Of a stretch of DNA of 64,000 bases, positions 9,961 through 22,732 are shown in pieces. Numbering within the stretch: the first letter of the stretch is position 1; the number at the start of each line of letters is the position of its first letter. Location of the stretch: positions 34,437,358-34,501,357 of the forward strand of contig NC_081841.1 of assembly GCF_963259705.1 (NCBI RefSeq). Direction: 5' to 3'. Position numbers and translations under genes: made by a program. Below the pieces are notes generated by a model, which was not told where the DNA came from, did no database searches, and worked only from the letters and a program-made list of their open reading frames with translations. Origin of the DNA: Myotis daubentonii. Lineage: Eukaryota; Chordata; Mammalia; Chiroptera; Vespertilionidae.

Positions 9961-12900
9961 AGGTAAAACCTATAGTTTAAACAACTCTCCAATGTGTACC
10001 TCCTTCCCCCACTTGGTCCCTGAGCTAATGCACAGTGCCGAAGAAATCCAAAGAAAGAAGAGGTCCCTTAGGACTGTCTGCTAATGCCAACTCCCAGAAG
10101 GCGGGAGGCATTCTTCCATGGAAGGAGCTGCTCTGGTGACCTCCAGAGGTTCATTTCACCCTTGAGTTTCTATGAAATCATTGGAATTTAAAATAGAGCA
10201 CGAAAAGAATTTTGAGATCATCAAGGCCATCCCCCTGCCTGTTATAATATTTTTATATTTCCAGGTTCAATGCTGAAGTGTGAAGGCTCAGACTGCAAGA
10301 GAAATCAATGGGTTAGAGGGCAGGAAAGCTGAAGGGGAGAGAAGGGGAAGGAAAAGGAAAACCTGAGGATAAAGGCATTTATGCCCTCCCAATTAACCTT
10401 ACCAAGGACCTCAAAATTCCCAAGGCAACTTTGATTCTACCTTTCTTTCTTTTGTTTTCAAATATGGAATTTTCCCCAGGACTAATGTTAGAATTGAGCA
10501 TATTCTTCCTTTGATTTATGAGAACATTCAGGGAATATAAGGTCATGAAAGTTACCAAACCAGCTGGCTTCACTGCAAAGTAATTAAATAGAAAGTCTTA
10601 AAAACTTAAAATCCTTTCTAGACTTTTTTCAGAAGAACGTTACATTTATTTTCCTTTATACTTAAAGTATCCACTACTTATATTTTTAAAATATTTATTC
10701 TAGATTTACATTAACTATCTCCTTGATGATAGGCATGGACCTAATTCAAAAAGCCCTGTAAAAGGGTAGAAATGAGAGCATCTGTATTTGTGGTTAAAAC
10801 TGCTAGTGGACAAGCACAACTCAGGAAATATGTGGTTAAAGTAATTAGATAACCAAAAATGCTTGTTAGTTCAGAAAAGCAAAGTTAAATGCTGGAGTTT
10901 TTCTCTAAAAAAAAAAAAAAGCCACTGTGATTTCAAATAAGAAAAAAAAAAAAAAGCCAAACTGAATTTTTAATAAGTTGAACAAAAGTGCATGCCTAAG
11001 TGGTTATGCTCTAAACATGAAAGCATTCTAATCAGAGTAGCATGAAGATGCTGGTTTAAAAGCTATCCACATATTGGGTAAAGTACCTACACCAAACACT
11101 GTGCTGGACTATTTATTTTTCAATTCCTTTGATTCCATCCTTAAATTGTCCTTAATAATCCCTTACAGACCAGAGCCCACCCAGCGGTTTTCCTGACGCT
11201 TCTGTTCCAATGCCGTCTTTAGGAAAGGTCAGACTCTGAGAAACACCTCAGCTCCTAGGTCTGGTAATTCCTTTGCCGTGTGCATATTCAGATATACATG
11301 GTTAGTATTTTTCTAAAAAAAATTGATGTCTGGCGCTATACTCATACAAGTGTAGTCCTGAGCATAGTCATACAAGTCAAGCACTCCAACATCCAACAGC
11401 TAGGCAGCGGAGCCAATGTCTGGTAAATAAACATGATAGCCAATTGGAGGAAACCAACCAGGAGCAAGTTTAGATGGCAAAACATGAGCCAATGTCCTGT
11501 GACTTGTGCTTGTGATACCAAAACATGCTTTCATATAACGGCTTCCGGTGCTGAAACTCTAGCAGTGTCTACAGCCCTCTGATTGCACATGACATGACAG
11601 CACTCTCATTTTTGAAGGCCAAGTGTTTCCATTTTCTTGTGTCCTGCAGATATCCAAGAGCAACGGGAGTTGCCACATTACATTTCTCCAAATCAAACCA
11701 TAGGGTACTCATATTAATCTAATTATATGTGACCCAATTTGCTGCTGCTGCTGAAAGCAATGTCAAAGCGGACCTCTTCTCTAGAGTTACATTCTTTGTT
11801 TCTTCAATCATTCTCTTCTTTCGTTAATTTGGCTGAGAAAATACCCTTTCATACAGAGGTGCACCTGCTTAGATATTTCATGCATCTACTTGAACTACTG
11901 AAACAGTGTGCTCTGTCAACTGGCATTTGGAAAATGCAATAATAGAGTCCAAGTTGTCACGAGCTTCAGCAGAGGACTAACAAATTCTAAAAATTGATCC
12001 AGAGGCATTCTCACATTTAGCGATTCCACTCAAGCAAGTAATTCTCAGCTGACTACTAAAACAGGTTCAGCTATTGGTTCATCATGATCAGAAATTTCAC
12101 TTGCTTGTAGATGTTTCCATGAAGTTGGACACAGTGTGTTTTCCGCTGGCTTCTTTCTTATCTCATTTTTATCCCTCACTCTCCACACTATTCACTTTGG
12201 TCTCTGCCTCACAGATGCACATATGTGGCAGGGCATGGTATTCTAGAAAATAATTTTGAGGTCTATAAGTAACAGAGGTAAACCATTCTTTATGGGAATC
12301 ACTTTCCAGTTACAAAATTACATTGATCTTTGGAAGCTAAAGACTTAGTTCAAAAACCTTTGTGGTTTTTTATTATTTTTTCCCCTCCAATAAACTGTCA
12401 TTCTGAATTTTTAATCTTTATAATGAGCAAAATTACATGCTTGGATTGCACCCTTCAGCATAATGGTATTAAAACTAAATTTTTATTTGAAATATGTTTA
12501 TGATAATACGTAATGTGTTGTGTGTGTTTTTTCATGACATAGGTTAAAAGTCTGCAGACTCTAATTTGCCAGGAACTCTATTATCACTTTCAGCAAAATT
12601 AGACAGGAAATAATATTAAGACATCTAAAATCTGACACAAATAGAAATAAATCGCTTTCTCTAATTCTTTTTCTTTTTAAATAAGGAAGATGATTGTATG
12701 CTTTTTGACATTTTATTTGCAGGCCAACTAACAGGATATAGAGGTTCACACTTTATGCCACCAAATAAGACCATTAAGAGAATTCAATGATATTTGAATA
12801 GACTGAACTATGTTAGATAGTAAAGTTAGATTTATTATTTGATGCTCTTATCATTCAACCCTCTCTTGGAACTAACAAAAAAATTCCTTGCTTGCAGGGT

Positions 12901-14210
12901 CCAGTCCAGAGGGCTTAAGCCACAACACACCATCCATGAAACAGATTTCCATTACTTGAAAAATGATCAGCTAATTAAAGATGGGCAAACAGTTCTGAGA
13001 TAAGAATTCCCCTATTCAAAACTAGAGAAGAACCTGAACATTTACTTTATTTTAAAGTTCCAACACAGGCTGATTTTCTTGGTGACTTGTATGGCTGCTC
13101 TCACTCTTTCAGTGTCTGGTACTGTATTTGAGCACTTTTTGTTTTGGTCACAACTACAAATGAAACTCCAAAAGCCAGAGGGTCTTTTCATGGTGCCTTT
13201 GGAAAGATTTTTGTGAAAAAGATCCCTTAGAACTAGTCCGTCCTTCTGCAAAGTTCAGCAAAGATTTCACATCAAAGTCTACACTATTATTAATTTCACT
13301 TCAGAAAAGGGCTAAGCGGAGACTATGCTCAAAATAACACTCCCAGGTACACCCAGAGATTCTGAAGCTTAGCATTTCCCCAAAACATCTCTGAAAAAGA
13401 CAGCACCCCAATAAAGATGTCTCCTGCTGAGGACCTGTCCCTCACCCTCAGAAGGACCTGCCACTCATTCCAGCTGCCAGGAGGCCTGGCTACTGATAAC
13501 TTCATGTGATTCCTCTTCAGCACCTGTCCCCCTGGAGAAGGAGTGGGCTGTCTTGCTCAAAGTTATGCCCCTGAAAAAGATTTGGGGAGTTAGAGGCCCA
13601 GCACGCTTGCCTCAATTGCCAAAATAACTCTTATGGGCCATGTAGTGCCCAAGCTCCCAGTGGGATCAGCTGAGGCCTGAGTTCTAGCTGAACCTCATGT
13701 GAACTCCTCCTTCTGCCTGCTCCTGGGGGTACTGACTCCCTACTGAGTGTTGATCCCAAGAGCATTCCCAAATCTCCAACTCTGTACCTCTGTGAACCCT
13801 GCCCAGGACACATTACTGCGAGAGGAGCCAGAGGGCAACGGAGACATAGCACAGTTCTACTTCATTCATTTTGTAAAAGTAAAGAAACCTCAGCCAAGAA
13901 CAATGAAATAAGATGCATTGAATTGAATGTCTAATTTGTCCCAGGACCCGATCCTCTACCTTTTGACTTGTAAGTGGCTGTTCTTGTCTTTATTAGAAAT
14001 CAGTTTCTTTAATAGACTTAAATTGGGCTTCATCTAACAAAATCACAGTTGAGCTTAAATCTGACCAAGCAACAGTCAACAGTGTATCTCTTTTCAGCAT
14101 CCCACACACCATACTCTATTCCTAAAAACTCTACCAAGGAAGGACAATGGTCCCAATGGGTTGGAGGGATTTAGGGCATCAGGATGGTTGAGGTGAAAAC
14201 TAACTTTGTT
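9961..14210. other. Repeat-poor single-copy-looking DNA
   Basis: About 4.2 kb with few recognisable repeats. It has two A-tracts around 10907-10955. The interval 11330-11722 on the minus strand can be read as a decayed coding remnant (listed separately). No functional exon, RNA gene or clear promoter seen. Confidence 0.4.
11330..11722 (-). pseudogene. Possible decayed protein-coding remnant, unidentified
   Basis: Read on the minus strand from about 11722 downward, one frame runs for over 40 codons with pieces such as STLWFDLEKCN and VALGYLQDTRKWKHLAFKNE before a TAG. It can be followed after the stop for a further 30 or so codons (pieces EFQHRKPLYES and FWYHKHKSQDIGSC), then by frame change (piece PPIGYHVYLPD). 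Amino-acid composition and the run of frames across stops suggest an old retrocopy, but I do not recognise the parent gene. Chance remains a real alternative. Confidence 0.2.
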
Positions 14211-14385
14211 CTGAATATCTATTGGACCCATGCAAGGAGCTTTGCATGTTACTTTACTTACTCTACAACAACTCAATGAAGAAATATTCCTTTTCTCATT
14301 TTACAAATGACAGAACCAAGGTCCAGTTAGGTCATCTGAGAGTTGCCTATGACGCCACTGATGTGTCCATTCACTCCAGTGCCTC
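14211..14385 (-). repeat. MIR SINE fragment
   Basis: Minus-strand MIR CORE: 'tactctacaacaactcaatg' followed by 'tctcattttacaaatgac' and 'gaaccaaggtccagttaggt'. Diverged, without target duplication. Confidence 0.6.
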
Positions 14386-15608
14386 ACCAGGATCACACAT
14401 ACACACTCTCTCTCCTTCTCCGATTTACTATGTTTGCAAGTGCCAATTATCATTTACCTTCCTGAGTCTCACTAAGTACAGCTTCACTGCATAATATACC
14501 TGTGAACTTGACTCACTACAAATAAAAATTGATGCCACACTTTTCCGAATGTTGATTAGCATTTATGATTTTGCAGTGGCAAAGTAAATCATTTCATTTG
14601 AAGGATCTGTAAAGCTAAGACACTTACTGTGTTTTTACCAGTATATATATAAAAAATTTACAATGCCATCACTTAACTAGGCACTTAAGAAATCATTTGG
14701 CAGTTTACTTTTTGCCAAATGCCATACATTGTTTTAATGTCAGATAGGAAGCAAAGTTATTTATAGATGGAAATATAACACTATTAAAGCTCAATCTTAT
14801 ATACAGCAACACATTCCAAATAGAGTTCTCAACACTACATTTTAAAGCGCAAATCACTGCATGCAGTACCAGCATATAAATGTCTTCTATCTTAATAGAG
14901 TACCAGATGTGTGACAGACTCTGAAAGGGGAGACAGTTAAAAGAAAAATGTAATAATGGCAATGGTGTAGTTTTTTACCTTAACCTGAAAATTAATTTTT
15001 ATGACTAAACTTTTATAACCTGTTTTTGCAATGTCTGTGATTCATAGGAAGCCGGAAGCCAACAGGAGTCAGGTTAAATGTAAGTTTACAATAATAGATG
15101 TCACTTTTAACTATGCCTGACTTTGGCATTTTAGTTAATCTCAGTAATTTTTGTAAAAGATTAGCATTTGTTATTTGGGTATATAGACACAACACTTTTA
15201 ACCTTGTGGGACTGTGTTTTCATGGTCAGATAAGCCTTTGGATAATTCTTTTTCTGGGGGATTCTAGTATTTGTAGTTTTATAAGCACAACCAATTGTTA
15301 CACTGTAGTTATAGCAAGGTGATTTCTGAATTCCATAAGTAAGAGGATTGTTAAATCTGTGACAATTTTTAAATAAATAAACTTAATAAAAACGTAAGAT
15401 ATTGTTTAATGGAAGCTAATTGTTGCCCTAAAAGAGATACAGCTATCTCCTATTTTGGAATACATAGAACAATATGTCTTTATTTGTTTCCAATACACAG
15501 TATGACATCTTGAGGTCCATGAGCCAGTTTTATTTTTTATGGCTTAAAAATCTGGCAGCATTACTGACACAGGAAGATGAGGTGAAATGAAAGGTAAGAT
15601 ATTAAAAA
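14386..15608. other. Unlabelled single-copy-looking DNA
   Basis: No repeat ends, RNA gene or exon recognised. Several short AT-rich frames are not supported as genes. Confidence 0.4.
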
Positions 15609-15617
15609 TGTTCTCTA

Positions 15618-15803
15618 TTGATGGTAGGTAGCCATTCTGGCAGGTGTGAGGTGATACATGGGTGTAGTTTTAATTTGCATCTCTCTGATGATTAAAGGCC
15701 TGGGGTGGGGTGGGGGCTGTGTGGAGGGGGGGCCAGGTGGGGAAAGGGGGAAATGGAGGGCCTCTGTAACACTATGAACAATAAAAATAAATAATAATAA
15801 AAG
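15618..15803 (+). mobile_element. Twin-primed (5'-inverted) L1 insertion
   Basis: The left part (about 15630-15693) is L1 ORF2 sequence in antisense orientation, with 'gccattctggcaggtgtgag' and 'tttaatttgcatctctctga'. The right part (about 15694-15803) is an L1 3' end in sense orientation, G-rich, then 'aacactatgaacaataaaaa' and an A-rich tail. The whole is flanked by the 9-bp direct repeat TGTTCTCTA at 15609-15617 and 15804-15812. An inverted 5' part joined to a sense 3' part inside one target duplication is the signature of twin priming. Confidence 0.75.
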
Positions 15804-15947
15804 TGTTCTCTAAACTCTGAATACTACTTTTTCCAGTTTTATTCTATAATGAAATACATGTTAATTCCTTCCTAAAATAGGGTTGTGATAAAAAACAATA
15901 TAAGACACTCAAGTTGACATGAATTTCAGATAAACAACGATTTTTTA

Positions 15948-16690
15948 AAGTGTGTCGCATGCGATATTTATGCTGTGCCTATTAATCACCTGAAGATCTT
16001 GTTCAAATGCAGGTTCTGATTCAGCAGATGTGGGGTGGCGCCTCAGAGTCTGTATTTATATTTGCTAAATCTGGCACCTGTCCTAACTTATTTTTAAGAG
16101 AAGAAATTGCTGAAGACAATGTTGTTAAATGTTCACTTGTGGACTAACATTTGCAATTAATAAATGGAATGATGAATTGATTTTATTGACATATTTGGTC
16201 CAGCATCTTCTCTTAACACTTCAGGTTAACAGTAAAAATAAAAACCACGAAGAGGGTTTTGAGAATATTACATATACCATTATCATCTCTGGGTGTTTCT
16301 CCCCACCTTCACAGGTCCATTATCTAATCAGTGGTGTTCCACCTCGGCCGAACATCAAAATCACCTACAGAGATTCTAAAACTCCAGTTACGGAGCCACA
16401 CTCTACTCAGTGAAACACTGATCACCCATCGGGGGAAGGATGGAACCCAGGCATGAATGTTTTTCACCGTCCCAAGGGATTCAAATGTGCAGCCAACATT
16501 GGAAGTCTGCCCTACGTCCCTACTCTACAAGGTGCTGTCTGGGGATCAGCAAGGCAGCCTCAGTTGGCAACTTGTTAGCATCATAGAATCTCAGGCCACA
16601 CCCCAGGCCCTTTGGATCAGAACTTGCATTTTATTAACAAGATAGTCAGATGATTCATATGCACATTACAGCTTGACAAACACTACACTA
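15948..16690 (+). repeat. Cluster of three MER5-like hAT fragments
   Basis: Three diverged pieces in the same orientation: about 15948-16090 ('attaatcacctgaagatctt'), 16328-16412 ('acatcaaaatcacctacaga') and 16527-16690 ('ggcaacttgttagcatcata', 'ccacaccccaggccctttgg'). All follow the MER5A order of an ancient nonautonomous hAT (Charlie) family. Ends are eroded. Confidence 0.5.
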
Positions 16691-19600
16691 AATCATTTAG
16701 AGATAACAACTAAATGGAGCCACGCTTATCACTCTCACTATAGCCTTAACTGGAATTCTAGAATATTCCAACACAGTAAAACTTGTCTAGTTAAGTGCAA
16801 TTACTACAGCAGATACCAAATAGAAATCATCACTAGTCTCTCAATGCACATCGCTTTACTAGTAGACTTCCCATAGAAATCATACGAACTCTTCTGCCCT
16901 GGGTAGAATGCTAGTATCGGTTCTTCAAGGACAGCATACCTGGCCATAACCCTACAAACCAACAAAGCGATACCTAAAGAGCAATTACTGCTTCTTTTTT
17001 TCTCCTACTACCAATTCTGGTCGATAAGGTTTCCTTATAAAAATATAAGATTATGCCCAGTCAAGGTGCTTTGCCCCCAAAGTGCTGGTATATCTTCAGT
17101 GATCAGGGACCTATATGTTTTCCAGACATGAATTCACAGGTTTCCTGTATATGTTCCATCAAGAAACCGGATGGGTTTTTGTTTTGTTTTTTCAAAATAA
17201 TGGTACTTTTTAAGAAGCTTAACAAATCAACCTCCTAAACACAGCAGAACCAAGCATTCACTTCCAGGTTGAAATCTAGTGCTATAATTTGAAAAGTGTC
17301 CAGAAGGCTTCCTATCAAACTGTCTTCCCACACTTATAACTACAGTTCTATTAGCAATAAGTTTTCTTGTGTTAAGTAATATCCTCTGCTCCAGTTAAAT
17401 GCAAATGCCATATTTCTAAGACGGTAACACGTTTACTTTTTCAAATATTAGCATTACATTAACTTCTCATTTTTATTGTTTTTACCTAAAAGGAGATCAG
17501 CTCTGGGTTACTGTAGGCATTAAGACTCGGGTAAGGGGATAGGAAAGAAGCAGTCAGAAACAGCACAAAAAAACAACTAAGTCTACAGCATCATTTTGCT
17601 TCCAACCTACCCTGACACCTCCAATCCATATGAGCAAAAATTAATGCTTCATACTTGTGTAATTTTGTAATTTATTTATAATTCATTGAACTATAAAAGA
17701 ATTCTTTCAAGATATCCAACTACTGAGTTGATCTGAAAATAAAAAAATTTAAGGAAAGCTAAGGCATAGTAATTTTTAGTTTCCATACATTATATATTAT
17801 ACCTTACAGGAGCATGAAGCTGAAACAGATAAAAATTGAGGTTACACAGCGTGTGCCTTGGGGTGAATAAAGATTTCTGAGCATAATTTTAGTCTCGTTA
17901 TATTTCATGAAGTGAGCAAGAGAAATTGTGTCTGCATCACTGTAGTAAGGTGTTTCTCATCTCAAAAGCCTATCTGTATTGATATCAGAAAAGGATAGGG
18001 CGGGGGGAAATAACAGCAGCTGGCCCGCCCTTTCCCCTTTCTAACAGGGCTGGTGGCAGCAATGAAGCGTAATCAATGCAGTGGAAGTGACATTTTGCAG
18101 TCAAATCAAATTAAATGGAAATAAAAGGAAAATCTGAGGTCCAACCTAAAGGCTGTTCCTCTTACCACTGAGGTCATCTCCATGGCAACTATATGCTACA
18201 AATGTGTAAGCGTAAGTCCTTAACAAATCTGCAGAGAGCATGTCCAATTGAGTATGATAGTGTCTGCCACTGTACTTTGTAGCTTCCTAAGAGCTTACAT
18301 TAGGAGGAGCAAAAAGGATGGCAGCCAGCAAGGAAGCAGGACAGCACCGCTAATCGGACCACTCCTCAATGGCAGAGACGCTCAACCAAAAGAATGAACT
18401 TCTAAGCAAGTGGCGACTAAACGACAGACCAAGTCAAGTGGATCGGCTTCAAGTGACAGTGTTTTCCAGAACTGTTTTTACTCGAACTTATTCAGTTGGA
18501 AATCTCCCAAATAATTTGTATGGGGTTACCTCTGATCATTCCATTTTTCTCTTCTCGTGTACTCCCTCCTCCCTCCCCGCTTCTGCCTTCACACACTCCC
18601 AGGCGCATTTCTCCCTGTTCTTGAGGATGGATTTTAGGCTTGGGAGAAAACAGCTCTGTTCTGGTACCAGCAAGAGATCAGCAGGGATGAGAGTCCTTCT
18701 TGGTAGCTGCCTCCACACAGGCTCTTCCAGAAGACTTCAGGTCACTTCTACGTGCCCTCAGGTATTTTTTCTGTACCACATGGCTAGTCCAGACAGACTT
18801 GGGTAACTCGGAATTGGTTTCCTGATAGACCCCATTTTGTTGGAGAAAGGAGATTGATATTACCAAGTTGATATTTCCTGCAATGAAATATCCATTAGTC
18901 TTGCTCTCCAGAGAACATGAATTCTCAGGGATCTGTGTATGCTTGGCTTTAGATTTCAGCACCCTCCACTAAATGATGGTCCATTTACAGAAGGAAGAAT
19001 AAGGATAAACGTCTAGGTCCACCAGGTCCACCCAGTGATTCATACTGAATTCGGGGTCCAAGCTGCCAACAAGAAACATTATGTCGTAGGATTCATTGCA
19101 CGTTGTTTGGCATGCTCTAAGCTGTCATTTCATGAAGTCATAAAAGCGGCCACTCTGATTCCTGTTGTGAACACACTAACTTTGAAGTTTCTAGTGACGC
19201 TGTCACTGTGCAATATGAAAGATGCCAACAGATTTATACCTTAGAGAAGAGAAATGGGAGCATAACAGTTTGATATGAAGCAACTGACAGTTTTTGCTCA
19301 AGTGCGTAAAACCCTGGGTCACCGTGTTCTACCCCCATTAAAGTAGCAATTTCCATGACATAATTAATGTCTGGGAAGAGATTTCTGCTTTCTGAATGGT
19401 GGTGAAAATAGCAACAATGTTGCTAACTTAGTAATAGTCCTTTACCATAAATATATCAGAAATTATCATCTTTTTAAAAGTAGCTCTAATTTACTTTGGC
19501 TTGGGTGGTATGTCTAATAATTTTTCAAAATCTATGTAATAAAAGACCTAATCTCCACTGAACACTAAACTCTGGCAGTGATCCTAGCCAAGCAAAATAA

Positions 19601-19784
19601 AAGCCTGTTGTTCTTTGAGACACCTTTCTCCCATGTAGCATCAATATTTTAAGGTTTATAATAAATCACCAGCCAATCATGTTTCATAAAATGATCTCCA
19701 TATTGGATGAAGGGGTTAAAAAGCACAAACTTCTAGCTGTAAAATAAATAAATCATGGAGCTGGGTAGAAAGGATGGAAGGGTT
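16691..19784. other. Repeat-poor DNA with a possible regulatory island
   Basis: No repeats recognised across about 3 kb and no exon that I can support; the 145-codon plus-strand frame at 18369-18806 shows no domain. The part around 17800-18290 has low-complexity-free, mixed-composition sequence including an E-box CAGCTG near 18017 and 'ctccatggcaactat' near 18178, which resembles half of an RFX X-box. Function is inferred only from the lack of repeats and these motifs. Confidence 0.3.
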
Positions 19785-20335
19785 AAGCATGAAAGGAAAA
19801 AAAGAGAGAGAGAAATTACACTGACACGTGTAATGTGTGGTGACTGCTGGGGGGAGGGATGGCCGGGAAGAGGTGGAGGAGGATATAGGGGGGATAAATG
19901 GTAATGGATGAAGACTTGACTTGGGGTAGCAATAAATAAATAAATAAATCCTGGGGGTATAATGTGCAGCATGGTGAGTACAGTTATAATACTATATTGT
20001 ATATTTGAAACTTACTAAGACAGTAGATCTTAAATGATTTCATCACAACCAAAAATCTGTAATAATGGATGGTGATGGATGTTGACTACATTTATTAAGC
20101 TGATCTTTTCCCAATCTCAGGTGTCCCCCCAAAAATGCATATACAATTTAACAGCTGATAGCTCAATTTTGAAAATGAAATGTATTTTAATAAACAATAC
20201 CTTTGTAAATTATTCAAAGTGTGTGTGTATATTTGGGGGGTGGAACATTATATATATATATATATATATGAATCAGCATGTTATACACCTGAAACTAATG
20301 TTATATGTGAACTGTATATAAATTTTAAAAATAAG
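19785..20335 (+). mobile_element. L1 3' UTR interrupted by a mariner MITE
   Basis: L1 3' UTR order is clear: 'ggatggccgggaagaggtgg', 'gatgaagacttgacttgggg', 'gtataatgtgcagcatggtg', 'aagacagtagatcttaaatg', then after the MITE 'gttatacacctgaaactaat' and 'aaattttaaaaata'. The block before the MITE and the block after it are contiguous in other mammalian L1 copies. The (TA)n at 20248-20270 lies in the naturally AT-rich join. Confidence 0.75.
20118..20244 (+). mobile_element. Mariner-type MITE, copy 1
   Basis: A short palindromic-ended element of about 127 bp. It starts 'caggtgtccccccaaaaatg' and ends in the decayed complement 'tatttggggggtgg'. The inner sequence from about 20147 to 20190 is identical over 44 bases to the reverse complement of the element at 55411-55542. 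No transposase. It sits in an L1 3' UTR, so it is younger than that L1. Confidence 0.7.
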
Positions 20336-21164
20336 ACCATATTTTTCCCTATAGATTTTTTGCCCCATTTTACTAAAGAAGCATTGGGGGAAATTGGGGG
20401 CATTTCAATTGTAAATTCTAAGTTTCCAGTATGTCACTTGCTCTGCTCTATGTATAACTGAATTTGAAAACAAAGACAGGAAGCCCTGCCAGAGGTGATC
20501 ACAAATCACACACTCTTAAGGAAACAGAATGACAAGATGTAAAAGTTACCGTGTCATATTTACTTTGGAAATTGCCCTTATAACTGAAATACGGTTTGAC
20601 AACACAGTTTTAAACTTCTAAACGCTGAGAGATTTTTATCTAACTAATAAGCTTGTGGCTGTATAAACCCACAAAGCTCCTGTGATACTATCTTATTTGA
20701 AAAGGGGGTGTGAGTTACCAGGTGTAAGGAAGCAGATGCAATCGGATTGGTGAACCACAAAGTGTCTATCAATTTTCAGAGATTATAGGGATGGCACTGG
20801 GGCCACTGGTTAAGATAGCAAATTGATTTCTTCAATAAACTAGTGCTCTCATCCACTCACCACCATTTTCTAAAATTGCCCTTTTGATCTGAAGCGCCCA
20901 GTCCTGGTCAGGCATCATTTCTTTATTTTGGAACACTGAAAATGAACACTATCCTCTTCAAGGCTTTTTTCCTTACATAACCAGAAACACAAACCTTTCT
21001 CTCTTCACTCACTCCACAGCAACTGAATAGTTCTCTTTAAATGTGCTTTATTGGCTTTTTAAGAGAAATACATTTTTAACAACTAATCTCAAATTTTGTA
21101 AGTTTAAATGTCTGTTGACAAATAGGGGTTACCTACCTGGCAGACATGTACAGTGATATCTCCT
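20336..21164. other. Unlabelled single-copy-looking DNA
   Basis: No feature recognised. Confidence 0.4.
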
Positions 21165-21500
21165 CCTGAATGAGTACAAGGTGCCAGGAATTGTGTTTTA
21201 TATCTCATTTAATGCTCAGCAACTCTGTGAGGTAGGTGATCTCTTCATCCTTCTCTCCTTGATGGGAAAACTGATGCTAGGATAGGCTAAATAACTGACT
21301 CAAAGTCACACAGCTAAGAAATGACAGAACCAGAACTACGCACAAACCCCACCTCTGGCACCTTTACTCTTCATGGTTACAGTGTTCAGCCTTCAAGTTA
21401 ATAATAATTGCTAACACTTACTGGGCACTTAGGTGCTAGACACTCTACTAAGTGCCTTTACACATTATTTTGCTTTCTAAGTTAAATTATATTCCAATTT
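21165..21500 (-). repeat. Two MIR SINE fragments
   Basis: The first (about 21165-21370) is a nearly complete minus-strand MIR: 'gcaactctgtgaggtaggtg', then 'caaagtcacacagctaagaa' and 'gacagaaccagaactac'. The second (about 21400-21500) begins 'gctaacacttactgggcact' and breaks off after 'ttttagagatg'. The sequence after it to about 21740 has more MIR-like words but I cannot bound a copy. Confidence 0.65.
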
Positions 21501-22132
21501 TAGAGATGTGTTTTTTCACTCAAGCAACCAATTTTATTGAGCACATCAAGTAGTCCAGGCTCTGTGTTGATTGCTAAAAATGCAATAAGGAGAAAAAAAA
21601 CACAGACTTATTCCTGACCTTCTTATGCTCACAGTCCAATGAGAAGTTAACTTGCGCAAGTCCCAAAACGGGTAACTGGCACACTTGAGACCTGAACCCA
21701 GGCCGACTGCTGGTCTCCTATCTTTTCTGCACAGCTGTGTCATAGTCACAGAAGTGAAGGAAAAGCCAGGCAAACAATTCAACTGCAAAATGAATATCAG
21801 GTGGGGTAAAATAAATGTACGATACAGACTAATTTGGCAAATAGCACCCAAAATTCCGATGAAACAGGTTGAAATGGTTGGAGAAATGATTGACTGCAAA
21901 TCATTCCTGGTCCATCAGCCCAAGCCCACAGAAGCTTTAGAGAGCTTTAAGGGGAGCCTCCAATACAAAACCTATCAGGACAGACATGATGTGCTGCAGC
22001 CCTGCCCCATAGATGGGCAATGCCCCCTTCTGTTATGTTCTACCACTTCCATATACCAATGATACTATGATATCATTATAGCATTTACTCCAATAATACT
22101 TTTGTAATTATACCCCACTCCTGGTAAAGGCT
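21501..22132. other. Diverged repeat-like DNA, no gene
   Basis: Contains MIR/LINE-like words such as 'ttttattgagcacatcaagt' and 'cctgaacccaggccgactgc'. The 125-codon plus-strand frame at 21685-22062 runs through this and shows no domain, so I do not call it a gene. Confidence 0.4.
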
Positions 22133-22335
22133 TTTTTTTAAGTTTTATTTATTAAATTGATTGGGGGGTGACATTGGTCGACATGAACATATAGGTTTCA
22201 TGTGTGGATTTCTATGTTACAAGATCTGTATATTGCACCATGTGCCCACCACCCAAAGTCAAATCTTGCCCTGTCACCTCATATTAGGACCCCTTTGTCC
22301 CCCAACCCCCAAAAGGTTTTATTTTGTTTTAAGCC
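22133..22335 (-). mobile_element. L1 3' end, minus strand
   Basis: Starts with a T-rich tail complement, then 'attgattggggggtgacatt', 'aacatataggtttcatgtgt' and 'accatgtgcccaccacccaa', the standard order for a laurasiatherian L1 3' end read in reverse. Confidence 0.7.
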
Positions 22336-22732
22336 TTGGATCTTTTTTCCATACATTTTCTACACATTATGAGGGAAGGAAGGAGGCAGGATATGTATAG
22401 TCAGTAATTAAGAGATCTTAGAACGTTTTACTCCAAAATCCTTTAAGTCAGCCTTTTGCAACAATCCTTCCCTCTTGAAATTCTCATTAATTGGGAAGTT
22501 ATCTTGGTCCTCCAAGGATCCTGGCCTAGGCACAAGTTTGTAGATCAGGCATGGGTTAGTTTCTACTGGGGTGCAGACAGCCATGGAGCAGCCTGCTGAT
22601 TAAAGGCCATGACCTAGCAGTAGTCTCTATGGTCCCATACGGCCAAAGGTTTCTACTAGGTACCTTCATGCTGCACCAAAGAGCAAATGTGCCACTCCCA
22701 CCCCACCCCCCAAGGACAAGCTCCCAATCCTA

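Noticed and set aside
18369..18806. 145-codon plus-strand open frame
   Set aside because: No domain, no supporting splice or promoter context, and overlapping frames on the other strand. Length is within chance for a 64-kb window.
21685..22062. 125-codon plus-strand open frame
   Set aside because: It runs through MIR/LINE-like words and shows no protein family resemblance.
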